This document shows positions 46,180 through 58,599 of a stretch of DNA of 64,000 bases, one piece after another. Made by a program: the position numbers and the translations under genes. This DNA comes from Ophioderma brevispina. Its lineage: Eukaryota; Echinodermata; Ophiuroidea; Amphilepidida; Ophiodermatidae. Location: contig JAMKCH010041226.1 of the NCBI GenBank assembly GCA_023653785.1, positions 22,524 to 86,523 of the forward strand, in the 5' to 3' direction. Under the pieces are notes generated by a model. The model ran no database searches. It saw only the letters and a program-made list of their open reading frames with translations, and was not told where the DNA came from. Numbering within the stretch: position 1 is the stretch's first letter; each line of letters begins with the position of its first letter.

Positions 46180-47390
46180 GATGGCCACTTCCGGTAAAAA
46201 TCCTGGGGCTTTGGGGACGAGGATATTAGCGAACGGGGCCAGGACTTTTAACAGAATAGGAGCAGGCAACTCATTGGTGTGTAAAGAGGTGAAATTTGTA
46301 GTGTGTTAATGAGTGATTACACGCCCGTCGCCAGGGTGAAGACATTTTTTTTCTTTATTTCTAGGACAATCATGAACTTGGTTATTTTGGAAACTATGGT
46401 TTTAAAAGGGAGGCAATATTACCTATCACATGTGAGTTAAATAGTTGTCATCAGTTTGTATGTGGCAAATATTGCAAAATAACTGATTTAACCTCAAAAT
46501 CCCATTTACTTTATGTAAAACACTTAAAACCATGGAATTGGGAATTTAAGTTATAACTTGCCCACCCCTAGAATCCATCCATCCATTCCCACCCTGCCGT
46601 CACAGAGTTAGAATAATAAACGGCTAGAAGGTCGGACGGTCCATCGTGAATAGCGCGGACTTCACTTGGGGACGGCCTTAGTGTTTTACCGCCCAAGTCC
46701 ATTGGACATAAAACTTACAGCAGGGAATATGCACTTTATCATTGGATTTCGCCAGACGACCCTCGCTTATAAAATGATCAATAATTACATCCAAAAAAGA
46801 ACATCGTCAGGCATTGTGGTTTTTATGCAGAAATTTAATCGTCGCAAAGATCTGGCACGGGTGTTTTTTGCAGATTTTCAAAATGGGCATCCACACTATC
46901 ATGGGCCTATGCTGTTCGTAGTTGCTATACGATGTGACGTATTTAACACCGTAGTAGTGCATAGTTGTTATATTTTAATATTAGTATGGATCTTTGACAT
47001 CGGTATTGCGAAAAACAGCGTACCTATTTTTGTAATCAGCGAAATAATCCGTGTTCGTGCCAATTCTAAATTCTAAACAGTTTCAGAAACTATCAGCATT
47101 ATTTAGATGTAAACAAAAAAAACCACTCTTAGCGTTTTTTGGCTAAATTGAGTTTTTTGCTTGTTTATATATCGGAAAATCAATGTAGTAAGTTACAATA
47201 GGTAAAGTTGAGATCTATGATATTTTGGCCAAAATGCCCGAGATCCCAACCTTTTTTTTTTTTTTAAGTCATAAATAGCAAAAAAAAAGTTTTGATGTCC
47301 TGTTTTCCCGAAGAAACGACATAGCAATAAGAGACACAGTGGGCCATTTAAAAAAAAATGAAAACAATTGGTGGTTTTAACCATCGACTT
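46180..47390. other. Gene-free stretch
   Basis: Contains a 136-residue open frame (46666-47076, plus) with no recognisable motif, unusual hydrophobic runs and no supporting context. I treat it as chance. Confidence 0.4.
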
Positions 47391-47394
47391 ATTA

Positions 47395-47600
47395 AAATCT
47401 CAATATACTCATTATGGCGTCAGGAATGACGTCATGAAGTCCGCGAGACGACAAATTGCCATTTTCCCTCCACAGAAAATAGCCGAACCCAATTTTGCGC
47501 TAAAAAAGTAGGAATCTCGGATTTTGACGAGGGCAATTGACTAGTTTTATATAAACGTAGAGTTTTATATTTCATCATTATTGGAAAATGAAACGAAGAT
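47395..47600 (-). repeat. TIR family D, copy 3 (partial, inverted)
   Basis: The minus strand shares TAAAACTAGTCAATTG, GAGATTCCTAC, TTTTTTAGCGCAAAA, GCTATTTTCTGTGG, GTCTCGCGGACTTCATGACG and TGACGTCATTCCTGACG with copies at 15.3 and 34.8 kb. Terminal ends are not visible. Confidence 0.65.
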
Positions 47601-47609
47601 AAACAAAAG

Positions 47610-48085
47610 TCATTAAAGAAATGTTAATTGGCAAACTGTGACCTAACATCTTTGTTTAGAAGCAAGACCCGTAACTTATTGTTGAACCGCATTGCTATTT
47701 AAATCACCACGTTTTTTAGAACAGAAACAAAAGTAAAGGGTATCCAGCGACCAATAGGAAAGACATGTAATTAAGATTACTTAAACCACTCTTTTTTAAT
47801 AATCTCATTCGTGCGCGGCACCAGTTTTCTTGAATTTAAAATACCACGGTGTTCGATTTCTTTAAAAAAATATGGTTATGCAGCACGTTTATGGGTTATG
47901 GTCATGCACAAAGATGTTAGGTCGCACTCTGACAAACTTCTTATGGGGAATATTACAAGTGTTGATAGGCATGTGCGCTTGGCCGGCTGCCGTCCCCAGG
48001 TGAAGTGAAAATGTTGTGACGATTCCCTGAACGCAGCGTAATATAGGTCTGTTAGTTTAAAACATTTTTCATTATATTTCATACC
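47610..48085. other. Gene-free stretch
   Basis: No gene recognised; short overlapping frames on both strands only. Confidence 0.3.
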
Positions 48086-48394
48086 TCGTTATTTGTTTTT
48101 CGTCCCAAGAAAACCAAAATGTGCATTTGCTTAAAACAATTTCGTCTTTGGTCAATTATATAACTCGTATTTGATTAATAAAATTAACCTTATTTTCATG
48201 CAATTTCATCATCTGAATGTACAAAGCAATTTCGTCTTTGGTCATATAATTTCACTTTTAGCTCAGTATATTTCGTCTCGTGTGCAGTATGTATAGACAT
48301 GACTAAAAGGTAGGCCTGTAACATCAGCAAAATTTATCATAATTTTTTCTGTCTTTTCCTTTGTTTGTTTGTATACCAAGCACAAAGAATACAG

Positions 48395-48735
48395 AACAAG
48401 ATTAGGAAAATACAAGAATAAAGAAATAAAAATAATGATATGAAAAGTAAAGAAATAAAAAATGGGATGAAAGAAAGTAAAAAAGTGGTGAAAAAAGCAA
48501 AATTAGGTGAAAGAAAGGAAAAATGATTTGAAAGAAAAAATAGTTTAAAGAAGAAGAAAAATGAGGTGAAAAAATTAGGTGAAAGAAAAAGAAAAATGAG
48601 GTGAAAGAAAACGAAAAATGAGGTCAAAGAAAAATGAGATGAAAGAAAGAAAGATGAGGTAAAGAAAATGAAAGTGAACAAGTGAAAGAAATCAGGTGAA
48701 GAAAGAAAAAATAGGGAAAGAAAGAAGTAGGTCGA
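48395..48735 (+). repeat. GA-rich low-complexity tract
   Basis: Built of AGAAAGAAA and AAAATGAGGTGAAAG variants with a period near 20-30 bases on the plus strand. The hydrophobic Phe/Ser-rich minus-strand frame (48337-48681) is its by-product. Confidence 0.9.
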
Positions 48736-48801
48736 AAGATTAGAACGATGAGGTGGGTTATGATAAATTTTCCTGATATTATATGCCTAACTCTTAGCCA
48801 T

Positions 48802-48909
<108 letters not shown>

Positions 48910-49132
48910 ACACGAGACGAAATATACTGAGCTAAATGTGAAATAAATAACCACAGATGAAATTGCTTTGTACATTCAGATGATGGGCCATGGGTGAGAT
49001 CAAATTAAATTGTTTTTGACTAAAATGTATGAAAGTAAATTTTATTGATCAAATATTCAATATAATTGACCAAAGACGAAATCGTTTTAAACGTACATTC
49101 CGTTTTTTGGAACGAAAAAAAACAAAACCCAA

Positions 49133-49975
49133 TATTAACACTTAATTGACCAAAGGGGGGGTGGGGGCGGGGCGGTCCTATGGACCACAAAATTTGTGTC
49201 GCCGCTGGCCGTTACGCGTGTGATTTTTTTCACCGAATGTTTTTGCAATTGTCTGACCTTTAAATACGCTTTTTCATACCAAAAACATTGAAATCGGCCA
49301 CGCCGTTAATGAGTTAATTAATGAGTTAATTAGTGGGGGTCCCAATTTCCCCCCCCCCCCTTGTGCACTAACGGAAATCATCTGATAATATTTTTAAAAA
49401 TCGAAGAACCATAGCCTATTTTTTATTTTGCTGATTATGCGCACATATACATATAAACACTAGTAATTACTAAATAAAATATTACCCTTTATGTGCTGAC
49501 AACAAATGATTTAATTGAGGACGTTGCTAAAATCGTTACTGTACAAACTCTACGGGAAAATGACTTTAATTTTTTGCACACCCGTAAAAATCAAGATTTT
49601 TTTTGTGTTAAATATATGTAATTTGGCCCTTCTAGAGTAGAATATCAACAGCACTAAGTTCCAAAAAGTTTGATGTATGTGTTGAGCCCTTTATTGGAAT
49701 TTTCCGCCTCTTTGTCCCAAGTTCCACTTGTTTTGAGAGCAATGTTTTGCCTCTAAATCTGCCGCCCAGATAATAAATTTCATTTTTATTGCTGATTTAG
49801 TGTTTTCTTATAACCGTTACATGTGGTAAATAAATTTTTCATGCAAAAGAATTCGTCGGGGGGAGTGGTTTTCCTAGTGTGGGATCCCTGACCCCCTCCC
49901 CCCTTGGGCACTACCCCCCCACCCCCCCCCCCCCCCCCCCCCCCTTGGGCACTAACGTTTTCCACTCCAGTGAAG
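49133..49975 (+). mobile_element. TIR family B, copy 3
   Basis: Starts TTAACACTTAATTGACCAAA and G-run, then TCCTATGGACCAC, CGCTGGCCGTTAC, AATTGTCTGACC, ATCGGCCACGCCGTTAA, GTGGGGGTCCC, CACTAACGGAAATCAT, AGGACGTTGC, TTACTGTACAAACTCTA, and ends in C-runs, TTGGGCACTAACG and TTCCACTCC. The family has at least five members here. An about 29-base C-rich run (49914-49944) lies near the right end. No coding; probably a non-autonomous DNA transposon. Superfamily unknown. Confidence 0.75.
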
Positions 49976-49979
49976 TGCC

Positions 49980-50860
49980 AAGGGGGGTCATGGAACCTTA
50001 CCTAATATCCCAGTTTATACTATTTATTTTTTTGAACATGCTTGTTCCACATCTGTTTTGAAATGTATTACAGTGCCGCATGCCAGTTTTAGACGGTGCA
50101 TTAATTGGGCCTTGTCTCATATGAATGTGACGAAAAAAGGTTAAATGGCCTCAATGGTTGATAGTAAATTTCAACAGTTAACGAGAGGAGAGGAGAGAAA
50201 AAATTAAATTTCTAATTTCAAGTATCATATGTTTCACCCATAGATTACTTACTGGAGCATCATTCTGAAACAAATAGGCATTAATCAATGCAAGTTTACA
50301 AGTGCCATTTGAATGTCATTATAGATAGAAGCACTAAAAAGCCCAAAAGAACCCCCAAACTACACTGATAATACTTTCAAAGCAAGACAAATGCTTATTT
50401 GTTAAATAACAGTGTAGGTCAAGTATTATAAGATGCAAGACAATTATTTTACTTCCTTTTTATTAATTCTGCTAATTTTTTTTCCTTGCTTCATTTTTTT
50501 TTACACTGCTAGCCATGTTTGTGTTCAGTTGGCCACTTGAACTTGAGTCTGTCCCTTTTAGTGCAGTGATCAACTCCAGTTGCCTTTTTCTGTGGACAAC
50601 CATTGGTCGAAATTTTATTGTCTCCCTTTGGGAACATCAGATCTATGCATGGAAATAGAACTTGTTCTAAATGCATTCACGAAATTCAGACCATAATGAC
50701 CCATGCATAGTCCAGTTTAGACGTGCAATTTTTCCGTGCCTACTTCCTGAGGATCTCCTGCAGAAATGCCATGCACGAAAAGCACCGTGTAAACTAGGCT
50801 TAAGGAAACCACATTCCCGATGGAAATGTCCACGGACATTTATTACCACACGTGAAGGTC
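49980..50860. other. Gene-free stretch
   Basis: No gene. ATGCATAGTCCAGTTTAGAC and GTGTAAACTAGGCTT near 50703 and 50790 form a short inverted pair and may mark an old MITE. Confidence 0.35.
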
Positions 50861-50879
50861 AGCAATAAAAAATGAATAT

Positions 50880-51478
50880 TTGTTATTCGGACTGCCAAAT
50901 AGGGCAAAACAGTGTTTCAAAACATTGCGAAAAATCGCAAAAACGAAATGAAGCCTTCGCTTACATCAAACTTTTTGGAAACTAGTTAGGTTCAGATCTA
51001 TTCTAGAAGACCCAAAAAATACATTACACAAAACCTGCAGTTTTAGGGATCCTGTATGTTTTAAGGGTGTTTGCAATTCCATTTTCCCATAGAGTTTGTA
51101 CAGTAACGGTTTAGCAACGTCCACGGAAAGAAATCGGGTGTTTCAGCAATCAAGGGTTTAATTATTGTTAATGTTACTTAATAATTGTTGACTTACATGT
51201 ATGTGTAAAAAATAGCTTGGTTCTTTGATAATTAAAAAATTTTCAGAATTACTTCCTTAGTGCTCAAGGGGGGGGGGGTGAACCCCCACTAATGTTTGAA
51301 CTCATTAACGGCTTGGCCGATTTTAATTTTTTTCGTATTGAAAAGAAGCGCAGTTAAAGTAAGGACAATTACAAACAATTTCGGCGCAAAATCCCACACG
51401 TAAAAGGGCCAGCCGCGGAAACAAATTATGGCGGGTCCTACGAACCCCCCCTCCTCCTGTGGTCACTTAAGTGTTAAC
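50880..51478 (-). mobile_element. TIR family B, copy 4 (inverted)
   Basis: The minus strand starts TTAACACTTAAGTGACCACA at 51476 and runs through GGTCCTACG-like GGACC, CGCGGCTGGCCC, AATTGTCCTTAC, AAAATCGGCCAAGCCGTTAA, GTGGGGGTTC, the C-run, GGACGTTGCTAAACC and TTACTGTACAAACTC, matching copy 3. The distal end is not clear. Confidence 0.7.
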
Positions 51479-51479
51479 G

Positions 51480-53930
51480 AGATATGAAATCTAATGAAAC
51501 AGTTTTGACACTGAGAAAAACCTATAATAATAAGAAGGCACAGCGCTTTGTATCCTGTGGAAAAAGGCATATATAAATATCGATATTTAATTATTATTAT
51601 TATTATAGTATTATTATTATTCTTATTATTATTATGATCCTACTTCTATTGTTAGCGCGAAATTGGCTTTTGTTATCACTCAGAACGCTCTTAGGGCGAA
51701 ATGTTGTTCCCCCTAACATATCCTTGTATTCAGTTTCTTCTGGTTTGGATAACAAAGGATATTTAATTTATGCCCCAAATTTTGAGAAGAGGATTTTGTT
51801 ATAGACGCCCGCGTACAAATCATTTAAATCGTATTGAATAATACATTTCGCCTTAAACGCGTGGTTCTAGAGTATTGAACGGTATAATTTCTATGTTTAA
51901 TCTATGCCGAAACCAGTTAGTTCGTCGATATGCGTACCCCATTGCGTCCTGATGCGATGGCCTGGGCATGTGTGATTATTATTTTAATTATTATTTTATG
52001 TTTACCAAAGTATTATTCAAAATTTTAAAAATTATGATTTAAAAATGGTGAATGTTTGATAATGACATAGTGAAGGGTATATTACAGCTCATATGCTAAG
52101 GTAAACAAGTTAACGAAACACCCGACAGAGAGAAATATTTGAACTCTTTCTATCCAAGACAATCATTTATAGGTCGGAGTGCGTGAGCCAACACGTCGAT
52201 GAGTTAAAAGATTAAGTGCCTCGATATTTTACCAGCGATATTAAGAGGACTTCCTTCAAAAACCACGATATATTTTAGTCACTGTATGTTTGTGAATGTA
52301 TGTGGACAAAGATATGCCCCACCGCAAAAAAAAGTTTTTCTGATGCCATCTTCTCTCCAAATTCTGTTATATGAGTCTGTTTTTTCCCCAGTTGAGTGAT
52401 TCCAAACCTTCGCATGGCATTGGATATTTACAATTCTAAAACATGAACGGGGAAATTTGTCTCTGAATGTCAAAAATCGTACTTGTCATCACAGCTTAAC
52501 TCTTCTTTACTGCGAGTCTGGTAATAATACGGTTTCCGGAAGTACTGAACTGACAAAGTAAGGGCCAGTAAATGAAGGGTGGCGATATGGATTTCACGTC
52601 TGGTATATATAATTTTAAAAATCAAGAAGGGGGAAAACATTAGTGGTGGACTTACATCACTACATAATTGCCATCTGTAACTTTGGACTCTTTGTCATTT
52701 CGTGGGGATTATATTTATTTGGATTTTACTAAAACAATATTGGTGTTATGATTATTAAACTGATCTAATGGGCATATTTATCAAACGTTTGGGTAATTCA
52801 TTTGTTAATAAAGGGTTTAAAGATTGGACTTTTGCTCACATGCTCCATAATTGCAACCCTAATTGCCGCAGTACTAAGCCTCAACATGAAAATAAACCTA
52901 ATTCTCTTCCCTAATTGGCAGATTGATAGTGTCTGGTCTTTATAAATTGACAATATTTGCGTATAAACGTGGTGCCCAGCGGGGCCTAGTCGACGGTTTA
53001 TAAATTTACGTAGGAAAAAATTGCACATTGAATCGACGTTTAAGAACGACGTCAAATGATTGCATTTTCGACATAAATAGTGTGTAAATTTTTAAAACAC
53101 TCTCGGACGTATTTTCGACGTTCCAGCGTCGAGTGCCCAATGGGTGATGACAATTTTTACTCATTCATAAATAGATAATTAATTTATGGTGGTAACATAT
53201 AGTGATTTGGGGAGACTTGATGATTTTAATAGTACAAGAAAAGTGAAATAAAATTAAAGTGTGAATCAAAAATAATTGCAACAGAAACGATTTGGTGTTG
53301 TTATTACTAGAATGATAACAGACGAAAAATATCAAAAATCTAGAAGTATAAGTAGCGGCGAACATGCATTTGCGGGGAGGCAAGGTTTGTTAAGGGGGGG
53401 AATATTAAAGTAGATATGATGTGGACTGATATCTATACCTACAATTTTTTGCCAGTCCTAAGGATGAAAAAAAGTATATTTAAGCTATCTGTGGGCTATA
53501 GTTTAATAGTTAAATAGGTTCAAGATCATCCTGGGGGACAATTTCTTCAGATGCGATGAAAAAATGCCGAAACCGCATCAAAAATCCGTTGTTTCTTGAA
53601 GAGATACGGACTGCAGAAAATAAGCTAGCATTAGGGTGAATTGTTTTCCTGACCCGCAGAGTGTTTGAAAATGTCCCGACCTTTTCCGACTCATAATGAA
53701 TTGTTGTATGAAAGTCGTGTAACATTATAAGTTGAATTGTGCACACCCACCCCCCACCCCCCCCTAAGCGTTGCCCTTGTCATGAGTAATTTCCGCTTCA
53801 AAAACCTAACAAAAGTGTAGTAGTTTTAACTTCCGTTAATAACTAAGAAGGCGGTTAAAGAATTACGTTATTGTTGTGGATGTTTGGAAGTCGACGTGTA
53901 TGGCAGATCAATGTATAGTAATTCGTATAA
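51480..53930. other. Gene-free stretch
   Basis: ATTATT-type simple repeats at 51590-51640 only. No gene or bounded repeat recognised. A C-run lies at 53748. Confidence 0.4.
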
Positions 53931-53934
53931 CATG

Positions 53935-54665
53935 TTTATAGCCGATAAACCGAGTTTGTTCGAGCGACAAACAAAGTTTATCGAGAAAAACTATGTTTTT
54001 CGATCGAAAAACAAAGTTTATCGATAAACAATGTTTTACGATAAACTCAGTTTATCGAAAACTATGTTTTTCGCCGATAAACAATGTTTTTTCGATTCGA
54101 TAAACAATGTTTTTTCGATAAACTATGTTTTTCACTCGATAAACTTTTGTTTTTCGAAAAACAGAGTCTTTCGATAAACTCTGTTTTTCGATAAACACAT
54201 TAACGGAATAAAGCGCACACATACCATAATCTTCTTGATTGACGAGGTTACCTGTTTATCGGTTGAAAACTTGTTTTTCAAAAAAACATGTTTATCTATA
54301 AACCCCCACCCTGTTTTATCTGAAACACAGTTTTTCAGTCGAAAAACAATGTTTTTTCGATTTGATAAACTCTGTTTTTCGATGAACACAGTTTATCAGT
54401 TGAAAAACATTGTTTTTCGAAAAACAGAGTCTTTCGATAAACTCTGTTTTTCGATGAACACAGTTTATCAATCGAAAAACAATGTTTTTTCGATTCGATA
54501 AACAATGTTTTTTCGATTTGATAAACCCTGCTTATCGATAAACACAGTTTATCAATCGAAAAACAATGTTTTTCGATTCGATAAACAATGTTTTTTCGAT
54601 TCGATAAACAATGTTTTTTCACTCGGAAAAACAGTGTTTATCGCGATAAGCAGTGTTTATCGAAT
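53935..54665. repeat. Self-complementary tandem array (GATAAAC / GTTTTTCGA)
   Basis: More than 25 variants of TCGATAAAC, AATGTTTTTTCGAT and GAAAAACA alternate, with a local period of about 22-33 bases. Because the units are nearly palindromic, both strands read alike and the array can fold on itself at many scales. Two plus-strand blocks are separated by 54195-54245, where an ACGGAATAAAGCG-type end occurs. Confidence 0.9.
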
Positions 54666-54765
54666 TCCTATACACTGGGCTTGCCATAGATGTGGGCGGT
54701 ATCATGAGAGATGGCTAATATGAGATTCTGGCGCTATTCATGATAATGTGTGCGCTTTATTCTGT
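54203..54765. mobile_element. Element with 20-bp ACGGAATAAAGCG inverted ends
   Basis: 54203-54222 and the reverse complement of 54746-54765 agree at 19 of 20 positions (ACGGAATAAAGCGCACACAT on the left). The ends enclose 563 bp, mostly GATAAAC-type array. The same 20-base word also occurs exactly at 42865-42884. The array continues on the outer left side, so the element either inserted into it or carried it in. Confidence 0.65.
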
Positions 54766-54769
54766 AAAA

Positions 54770-55780
54770 GTATTTATTGGAGTATTACAACAGAACGAAA
54801 TTCTGCCGTTCTGCCGATTTTAATTGCTTGGATTGCGTTTGTAGGCGGCCACTTTGTAATCGAAAAAAAAACCATTTTTTTTTTTTAGAGTAGAGATTAA
54901 AAGAAAGCAATTAGGAGTTGGCTAGGGAAGTAGAAAATAGTATAGCATGCCTTATGAGATAATTGCACTGGTCCTGGACTATATTAAGCCAGTAAATGGG
55001 ATTACGGTGGGATTTAATAAAAAGGCGGCAACGTGATAGGGTCTTTGAAACTGGTGTGTTGTAGGTCATTTATTCTCCTATGTCCCCAGGCTATGTCCAT
55101 GCTTGGAAATGGACTGATTACAAATGAAACAGATTACACATCCCACTTCGTAACAACACATAAATACGATGCAAAGTGATGTGATCTTATACCAACACAG
55201 ATCTGCAGTTTACACCCATATATTCTTTGGTCGGTGGTTCTTCTGATCTAATATACGCTAAGTTAAAACTTAACTGCCCATAAGGGGTTTGACAATTCCG
55301 TAGGTGAATAAGGGGGGGGGGGGCTCCTAGGGGCCCATCATATATAACCTTCCCAAAGGAATGTTTAGATGAAATCACCACATGTTAGAAGGATTCAAAG
55401 CATCAACAATTAAGCAAATAAGAATAGGGGACAAAAACATTGATTTTTAATTTGCGCAAAATGTTCGAAAAAAGACAACTATTCGTTATGCATTTTCTAA
55501 GCAACTGATTCACCTAGACTTTTGTTGATTGCTTTAATGGTGAAGGATGAGCTAAATGTAACATATTAGCACAAACATAAAGTCTCAGCCGTTTTATATT
55601 TTTAGTTTACTTGATAATGTACCATAGGTTGCTACAGTAACGCATACGATGTATATAAATATTATGATGACCAATGGCCTACTATACTTCCAAGAATTTG
55701 TTGATTAAGTATTTCTTGTTTAGGTCACTAGTGTATGCATTATGAAAATCAAATCACAGTAACCTATTAAGATTTTTAAT
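54770..55780. other. Gene-free stretch
   Basis: No gene. A G-run at 55310 next to GGCTCCTAGGGGCCC resembles the terminal part of TIR family B. Confidence 0.35.
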
Positions 55781-55787
55781 TTTTGTC

Positions 55788-56035
55788 ATGGGGCACTTCC
55801 GTTAGTGCATAATGGCGGCTCCTAGGGACCATGCATTAACGCAAAAACGAACTCACGATGGACTTGGATTTTTTTGCACAATGCAAACAACAAACTACAA
55901 AGTTAGACAAATACAAAAAATATAAAGCAACTATTTGCAGCGTTAAAAAAATGCCGGACCGAAAAAACCCCACAACAAATGGGGCCCTAGGAGCCCCCCC
56001 CCCCCCCCAGCCCTTTGTAGTTAAGTGTTAATTAA
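55788..56035. mobile_element. Short relative of TIR family B
   Basis: GGGGCACTTCCGTTAGTGCA with GGCTCCTAGGGACCATG on the left and GGGGCCCTAGGAGCC, a C-run, TAGTTAAGTGTTAATTAA on the right. About 250 bp with partly inverted ends. Probably an internally deleted member. Confidence 0.5.
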
Positions 56036-56065
56036 TCTTAAGCAATGATTGCAATTAGTGCAGGT

Positions 56066-56152
56066 TTTCACACACACACACCCAACACACACACACACCC
56101 ATACACACACACCCCTTAAACACACAAACCCCTACCCACAAACACACACCAC
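56066..56152 (+). repeat. (CA)n-rich microsatellite
   Basis: CACACACACACCC-type repeats interrupted by CCCTTAAA and CCCTACC. Confidence 0.9.
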
Positions 56153-56159
56153 CCATTGT

Positions 56160-58590
56160 TGTATTTCTGATACCACTTAACCAAAATGGTAATAGGAATA
56201 ATTGCACAACACATTTGCATTTCAGTAAAGATGAACATGCACGAACTTGCATTTGTTTGTCGTTTGTGAGTTCGTTTGTGTTTTAGTTGGCAACTGGTTG
56301 GGTTTCTTGTTTTGTAGTATCATTCACCCTCTGTGACGAAAATGTGACGGTTAGACGGAAGTACGATTGACTGATTAAGTTTAACGCACAAGCTGACAAT
56401 GAAATATATGTCGAAAAGGGGGGGTTTTAAACTAACATTGAGTGCAATAATTTCAATGCCCGAATACAGTGAATACCATTCTGAAATAAATCTTCTTGTT
56501 GTTGGAAAGTAATTCGGTTGTGAACTAGACTAGAACTAATGGAATAATTTATACCATGGGCAAAAATAAGGATGGTATGTTTCTTTAACACGTTATGTTT
56601 TGTTTTCCTTAACTTATTTGAGGATTTTTTCGTCGATACGGGGGTTAAGATGTACGGGAATTAACCCACACGATAGGTCGACGATATATTTCCATCATTT
56701 CCAGAATCTCTGATGTTGTTTTCCCCGTAAAAATGAAACATACCAAAACTACACTATCATATTGAAACACGATCTTCTGCGGAGACGACAAGCGCTGGCT
56801 CGAGTAATAACGGGTCAACCGCATGTAAAATAGTTCCCACTCAACGGAATAATTCATTTTAAAGTAGGTGGTGTATATGTAGTTGTTTGTTAATACGTAC
56901 GTTGATAAGTATTGCCCCAAGCAAGTTTTAATAAGCAGGGGCGACACAACTGGAGTTGAGAGTTATAGAATGAGTGTATTTCCCGGGGGGGGGGGGGGCG
57001 CACTTCTCAATGACAAGGGGTTCAATCCGTGTCAAAAGGCAATCACAAAAAGCACCCTAAATACGGATTTTCGAAGCTTGAATTTTCCCCCTAAACACGT
57101 CTCAGCAGCGCAATTAGTACAAACAGGTACTTGATGGAATGCGCCCTAAACAAGGATCAGTAGCGCAATTTTGCATACTAAACCAAGTTTGTCTTTCTCC
57201 CTTACCTAAGCAGTAAGTGATGCAATTATTACCCCTTTACGTAAAAAACCCCAAAACCATTTACTCAGTGTATTTTTACACACCAGAGAGGCTTGTGTGA
57301 GCTTGGTGTATTCAGAAAATATCTGGGGAAAATTAATTTTTTTCAGCCAGGATTATCCGAGGAACGAGATTTAAAGGGGAACAGGATTTTGAGCCAGAGA
57401 TTACCAACAATTCTCAGGACGGAGCACGAAAAATCGATAAAAGTCGACGATATAAAGCGGCTAGGGCCGACCAGGTAACTTGTCAATAAAGTAGCTTCTA
57501 TTGTTGACTGATGACATCATCCCCAAACTCCAGGTTCCCGCCGCCATAAACGATCGGCGGTACTCTTTACAACTAATTGTTTACGTCGCATCAGTCATCG
57601 CAGCCTCAAGTCGTTACCCAAAACAATACAATTGAATAAAAGTGCAATTACGACATAGGCAATCTACAAAATTCCGAACCATCCAGCTTAAGTTGATGTT
57701 GAAATTCGCATCTCCCTAATTTATTCATTTCCTCTTAAAAAGTTTATGTTCCCCTCGGTCCCTGGCGAAGTTCAAAATGACGGGCCCTGGACGGCACAGC
57801 TTCCCGAATAAAAATGATATAAAATATAAAGAATAATAGTGAAATTCAATTTCCATAGCTAGGCGGGATAATTTTGGTAGTCCACAAAACTATGGACTTT
57901 ACACTTTTAGGGAGCATCTTCCGCTTTCTTGAACCTTCACTGTAAAATTATCTTCCATAGAAATTAGAATCTTGTCGGAATGACTAAATTTGGAATAAAA
58001 TAAAATAACCACTACTACTACCGAAAAACTAAAGAACCGCTAAAGAGAGGCCGTCAGTCGGCTGGCCATTATCTGGGGTAACAATTTATATATTTATTAA
58101 CACTCAAGAAAAGTCAAGTTTTAGGCCTATATAAAAAACATGGAAAAACGTTTAAGCTAAAACTACCGTTGACTACAACATTTTTTTCATTATAGAATTC
58201 AAAAAAATCAAATTCGTATTTGCAAGCTTAAAAACAACTTGACAAAAGAAAAGCGTTTATAGCTATTTGTGCTGCAAAAATCTATCAACCGTATTGTCTT
58301 GAGATGTAGGCCTACATAGCTCCATTCATCGCGAATCGTGATGCAAATAGTGGCATGTAAACCATAAGCCATACCAAAAGCGCACAAGATGTCTTCAATC
58401 TTCAATCTTCAAGTTAATAGATTCCCCTATAAACGCAACGCTTACAACACTGGGACTTGGGTCAGAAGTGACGTCCAGGCATGGTGCATAAAGTGGAAAG
58501 AACGAAAATACTAAGGTGACCACAAACCACACAACCAAAACAACGGTGCAACTATATACAGACAGTTATTATGACAATACATTGGTAAGA
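56160..58590. other. Gene-free stretch
   Basis: No gene recognised. The 100-residue minus frame 56645-56947 and the 61-residue plus frame 57293-57478 have no familiar motif and no splice context that I can defend. Confidence 0.35.
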
Positions 58591-58599
58591 ACTATAACA

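Noticed and set aside
46318..46345. Ribosomal small-subunit-like word (CACGCCCGTCGCC)
   Set aside because: The universal flanking bases are missing and nothing around resembles rRNA; a short chance match.
46666..47076. 136-residue open frame
   Set aside because: No recognisable domain, no start context, no neighbouring exon; length is plausible by chance in 64 kb.
54132..54622. Several 85-95 residue frames on both strands
   Set aside because: They arise from the GATAAAC/GTTTTTCGA array, which lacks stops in certain frames.
56645..56947. 100-residue minus-strand frame
   Set aside because: Looked less biased than others, but no motif, splice site or homologous repeat could be named; not enough to call a gene.
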